Below, piece by piece: positions 61,148-64,000 of a stretch of 64,000 nucleotides of DNA. Location of the stretch: contig NZ_JALPQG010000002.1 in the NCBI RefSeq assembly GCF_023195695.1, positions 186,001 to 250,000 of the forward strand, read 5' to 3'. A model generated the notes under the pieces. It was not told the DNA's origin. It worked only from the letters and a program-made list of their open reading frames with translations, and ran no database searches. The stretch is from Aliiroseovarius sp. S1339. Its GTDB lineage: Bacteria; Pseudomonadota; Alphaproteobacteria; Rhodobacterales; Rhodobacteraceae. How positions within the stretch are numbered: position 1 is the stretch's first letter; each line of letters opens with the position of its first letter. Made by a program: the position numbers and the translations under genes.

Positions 61148-62794
61148 ATGGGCTGGATGGCGGATGAGACCGGGTTGGAAAAATGCGCGGCGAATTTTGT
61201 TCCATTGACGCCCTTGTCTCACCTCAGACGGGCCGCCCGCGTCTTTCCCAATCGCGAGGCGTTGGTCTATGGCAAACGGCGGCTGACCTATGCGGCCTAT
61301 TTCGAACGAGTGTCCCGCCTTGCGTCGGCATTGGCGCAGCAGGGGATTGTACCCGGCGATGTGGTCGCGACGCTTTTGCCCAACGTGCTGCCGCATGTCG
61401 AAGCCAGCTTCGCCATTCCGGCCTGTGGGGCGGTCTTGAATACGATCAACACCCGGTTGGATGTGGACACCGTTGCCTTTATCTTCGCCCATGGGCAAGC
61501 CCGCGCGGTACTGGTCGACACCCAGTTTCTGCCACTGGCTGAACAGGCCATCGCGCAGATGAAGGCAGACGGCGCATCCGCCACGCCCAAGATTATCGAG
61601 GTCGCGGACCCCGACGCAGGCTTTCCCGCAACCGGTCGCCATCCGGAATACGAAAGCCTTGTCGCAGGCGGCGATGCCGATTTCGACTGGATCATGCCGC
61701 AGGACGAATGGGAAAGCCTTGCGCTGAACTATACCTCTGGCACGACGGGGCGGCCAAAGGGCGTCGTCTATCACCATCGCGGCGCGTACTTGATGACGAT
61801 GGGCACGCCAATCAGTTGGGGCATGACGCTTTACCCGCGCTACCTGACCATTGTGCCTTTGTTTCACTGCAACAATTGGAACCACTCATGGATGATGCCC
61901 GCGCTTGGCGGCACGATCATCTGTTGCCGCGATGTTACGGCCAAGGCGATCTATGATGCGATTGCGGATGAAGGCGTAACCCATTTCGGGGGGGCACCAA
62001 TAGTGCTGAACATGATCGTGAATGCGCCTGACAAAGATCGCCGCCCCTTCGACCACGTGGTGGACGTGTTCACGGCTGGTGCCCCACCCGCCGCTGCCAC
62101 CCTAGCTGCGATCGAGCCGTTGGGCTTCAACATCACGCAGGTTTACGGCCTGACCGAAACCTATGGGCATATTACCGAATGCCTGTGGAACGGCCCGGAA
62201 TGGAACGACCTGCCACAAAGCGAGAAGTCGTCCTTAAAAGCGCGCACAGGCGTCGCGATGCCGCAGATGGAGGATATCACCGTCCTGACCAGCGACACGA
62301 TGGAACAGGTCGCGATGGACGGCGAAACTATCGGCGAAATTATGATCCGCGGCAATTCGGTGATGAAAGGTTATTTGAAGAACCCCGACGCCACGCGCGA
62401 GGCGTTCAAGGGCGGCTATTTCCATTCAGGTGATATCGCGCACCAGACACCGGACGGCTATATCCGCATCACAGACCGGGCCAAGGATATCATCATCTCG
62501 GGCGGCGAAAACGTCAGCTCGGTCGAGGTTGAGGGCGCGTTGATGCACCACCCCGCCGTCAGCTTGTGTGCCGTGGTCGCCAAGCCTGATGACACGTGGG
62601 GCGAAGTGCCTTGCGCTTTTGTGGAACTTAAGGATGGTGCCAACGTGACGGAAGACGAGTTGATCGCCTTCGTTCGCGAACGGCTGGCCGGGTTCAAAAC
62701 CCCAAAAAAGATCGAGTTTTGCGAGCTTCCCAAGACCTCGACCGGTAAAATACAGAAGTTTGAACTGCGCGATCGCTTAAGGAACAAAAACTGA
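61148..62794 (+). CDS. AMP-forming acyl-CoA ligase, DmdB-like
   Basis: 548 residues; ATG at 61148 after CAGGGAG. The signature LNYTSGTTGRPKGVVYHHRG is at about 195-215, VYGLTETYGHITECLW at about 330 and GRGKD-type ITDRAKDIIISGGENVSSVE near 445; the C-terminal catalytic Lys is in STGKIQKFEL. The family includes medium/long-chain fatty acyl-CoA ligases and DmdB (3-methylmercaptopropionate-CoA ligase) of roseobacters. The terminator and gap separate it from the FadE/FadA/FadB operon, but the functions match. Confidence 0.86.
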   Translation: MGWMADETGLEKCAANFVPLTPLSHLRRAARVFPNREALVYGKRRLTYAAYFERVSRLASALAQQGIVPGDVVATLLPNVLPHVEASFAIPACGAVLNTINTRLDVDTVAFIFAHGQARAVLVDTQFLPLAEQAIAQMKADGASATPKIIEVADPDAGFPATGRHPEYESLVAGGDADFDWIMPQDEWESLALNYTSGTTGRPKGVVYHHRGAYLMTMGTPISWGMTLYPRYLTIVPLFHCNNWNHSWMMPALGGTIICCRDVTAKAIYDAIADEGVTHFGGAPIVLNMIVNAPDKDRRPFDHVVDVFTAGAPPAAATLAAIEPLGFNITQVYGLTETYGHITECLWNGPEWNDLPQSEKSSLKARTGVAMPQMEDITVLTSDTMEQVAMDGETIGEIMIRGNSVMKGYLKNPDATREAFKGGYFHSGDIAHQTPDGYIRITDRAKDIIISGGENVSSVEVEGALMHHPAVSLCAVVAKPDDTWGEVPCAFVELKDGANVTEDELIAFVRERLAGFKTPKKIEFCELPKTSTGKIQKFELRDRLRNKN

Positions 62795-62875
62795 CCCGTC
62801 ACGCGCATTGCCCGAACGGTTTCGAGCGAGTATCCTGACCGCAACAATAACGAGCAGGCGAGACCCGTCCAAAAA

Positions 62876-63892
62876 ATGACGGCCCTCACGAAATATGAAC
62901 GGCTGGAAGCAGCCGGGTTGTGGCGCGCTTCACCCGAGGCGCAGCGCCGCGACGTTATCCTATCGCTTGGCGATGCCACATTGGTGATCTCGGATCAGCA
63001 TGGCACCGCGCTGGCGCATTGGTCCCTGCCCGCCGTTATCCGCCTGAACCCCGCAGAGCGCCCGGCGCTTTTTTCACCCGGCGAGGATGCGACGGAAGAT
63101 CTGGAAATCGAGGACGACACGCTGATCAAGGCGATTGAGAAGGTGCGCACGGTCGTTGAAAGACGCCGCCCACATCCCGGACGCCTGCGCCATTGGGTCA
63201 CTGCTGGCATTATTGGCCTGTTGGTTGCGCTTTGTGTGTTTTGGCTGCCCAATGCGCTTCGCGACTACACGGTATCGGTGGTGCCCGATCCGACGCGGGA
63301 CGCCATCGGGCAACGTATCCTGAACCGAATTGGCCGGGTGGCCGGGCAGCAATGCGATGGGCAGATCGGACAAAGCGCGCTTGACCGGCTTACCGCCCGG
63401 GTGCTGGACACCGCCGCACCCCGCGTGATCGTGCTGTCAGGTGGCGTGCAGACGGCGACACATTTGCCGGGGCATATCACGCTTCTGAACCGCGCCCTGA
63501 TCGAAGATTACGAAGAACCAGACGTGGTCGCCGGGTTTCTATTGGCCGAGGATATGCGCAGGCAGGCCACCGACCCGATGAATGCCCTGCTGGAACATGC
63601 TGGGCTAAAGGCCACCGCTCAACTTCTGACGACAGGTGATCTGCCCGACGGCGTGATCGACAGCTACGCAGAGGATTTGTTGATCGCCGCCCCGGCCCCG
63701 CTGGATCACAGCGCGCTGCTTACCCGGTTCGAAAAAGCGGGCGTTCGCTCAACGCCTTACGCCTATGCGCTGGATCTGACGGGGGAAAGCACGCTTGATC
63801 TGATCGAAGCCGATCCCGTTGCGTTGGCCGACGCAACGCCGTTGCTTACAGATGCAAACTGGGTTCGCCTGCAAGGCATTTGCGGCGAATAG
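62876..63892 (+). CDS. membrane protein resembling a degenerate M48 peptidase
   Basis: 338 residues with one membrane segment (VTAGIIGLLVALCVFWLPN, about 105-123). The following segment has the outline of M48 proteins: a strand, LPGHITLLNRALIEDYEEPD, then an EDMRRQATDP stretch where an M48 enzyme would carry HEXXH. The zinc ligands are missing, so protease activity is unlikely. This is a conserved Rhodobacteraceae protein from memory. It converges with upp with a 24-bp gap. Confidence 0.6.
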   Translation: MTALTKYERLEAAGLWRASPEAQRRDVILSLGDATLVISDQHGTALAHWSLPAVIRLNPAERPALFSPGEDATEDLEIEDDTLIKAIEKVRTVVERRRPHPGRLRHWVTAGIIGLLVALCVFWLPNALRDYTVSVVPDPTRDAIGQRILNRIGRVAGQQCDGQIGQSALDRLTARVLDTAAPRVIVLSGGVQTATHLPGHITLLNRALIEDYEEPDVVAGFLLAEDMRRQATDPMNALLEHAGLKATAQLLTTGDLPDGVIDSYAEDLLIAAPAPLDHSALLTRFEKAGVRSTPYAYALDLTGESTLDLIEADPVALADATPLLTDANWVRLQGICGE

Positions 63893-63916
63893 CAACCGCA
63901 CCCACGTCCCCCAGAC

Positions 63917-64000
63917 CTATTTCGTCCCATACATCCGGTCGCCAGCGTCGCCAAGGCCGGGCACGATATAGCCCTTTTCATTCAGCTTTTCATCCAGCGC
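63917..64000 (-). CDS. upp: uracil phosphoribosyltransferase, C-terminus
   Basis: The last 27 residues are in the window, ending GYIVPGLGDAGDRMYGTK, which is the invariant C-terminus of Upp. The enzyme makes UMP from uracil and PRPP in pyrimidine salvage. The start and active site lie beyond the window end. Confidence 0.9.
   Translation of the reverse strand, partial: ALDEKLNEKGYIVPGLGDAGDRMYGTK

Overview
The window looks like a chromosome segment of a marine Roseobacter-group alphaproteobacterium (Rhodobacterales). This is inferred from gene content: a PopZ-like protein, a DUF6280-type small protein, the putrescine potFGHI-puu cluster, DmdB/DmdC-like acyl-CoA enzymes, MatB and an acyl-CoA thioesterase/MerR/FadE/FadA/FadB block. 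The host backbone is visibly GC-rich with short intergenic gaps and many ATGA start/stop overlaps. One block from about 9.0 to 28.0 kb is visibly more AT-rich and mosaic.

Layout. 1-8.76 kb is backbone: a truncated MsbA-like ABC transporter, a YgfZ-like folate protein, RluE, EF-P, a DUF6280-type protein, CobQ, a PopZ-like protein, a TolC-type channel and a Pcm-type methyltransferase. A tRNA-Cys(GCA) gene lies at 8953-9026. Its 3' part (8979-9029) is repeated exactly at 27943-27993. The roughly 19 kb between the copies is an integrative and mobilizable element. Its left end carries a tyrosine integrase, two small DNA-binding proteins and an XRE repressor. Next comes a tight four-gene operon (11538-16718): DNA cytosine methyltransferase, phosphoribosyltransferase-like protein, P-loop ATPase and a Rossmann-like protein. 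This looks like a methylation-linked anti-phage system without a recognisable restriction nuclease. A second cargo cassette (17779-22465) encodes four proteins I cannot assign, including an 873-residue protein with a Ser-rich, toxin-like central segment and a protein with a C-terminal glycine-rich hydrophobic hairpin. The right end holds mobilization genes: a MobC-like protein, a ColE1-type (HEN) relaxase with two further genes nested in its 3' half, a small exported protein and a solitary VirB6-like protein.

Beyond the right tRNA repeat is a second, different tyrosine integrase with its own repeats, apparently the remnant of an older element at the same tRNA (27994 to about 29.6 kb). Both integrases have paired 9-bp repeats 12 bp apart beside the att copy, consistent with arm-type binding sites.

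29.8-33.5 kb: msrB-msrA (methionine sulfoxide repair) and modABC (molybdate uptake) with a Mo-box-like repeat before modA. 33.5-43.9 kb: a polyamine module with two PuuB-like oxidases, a putrescine-type aminotransferase, a GntR/FCD regulator, potFGHI and PuuA; three TGATCAAA words flank the regulator. 43.9-49.7 kb: MatB with a short upstream ORF, a flavodoxin-like protein, 5'-nucleotidase, and a DUF952-pyrD-arsC operon. 49.7-59.4 kb: MATE exporter, two PaaI-type thioesterases, two MerR regulators and a beta-oxidation operon (acyl-CoA dehydrogenase, small protein, GST, thiolase, FadB) with a LiuR-like inverted repeat. 59.4-64 kb: sulfotransferase-like protein, EamA transporter, DmdB-like acyl-CoA synthetase, a membrane protein resembling a degenerate M48 peptidase, and the C-terminus of upp.
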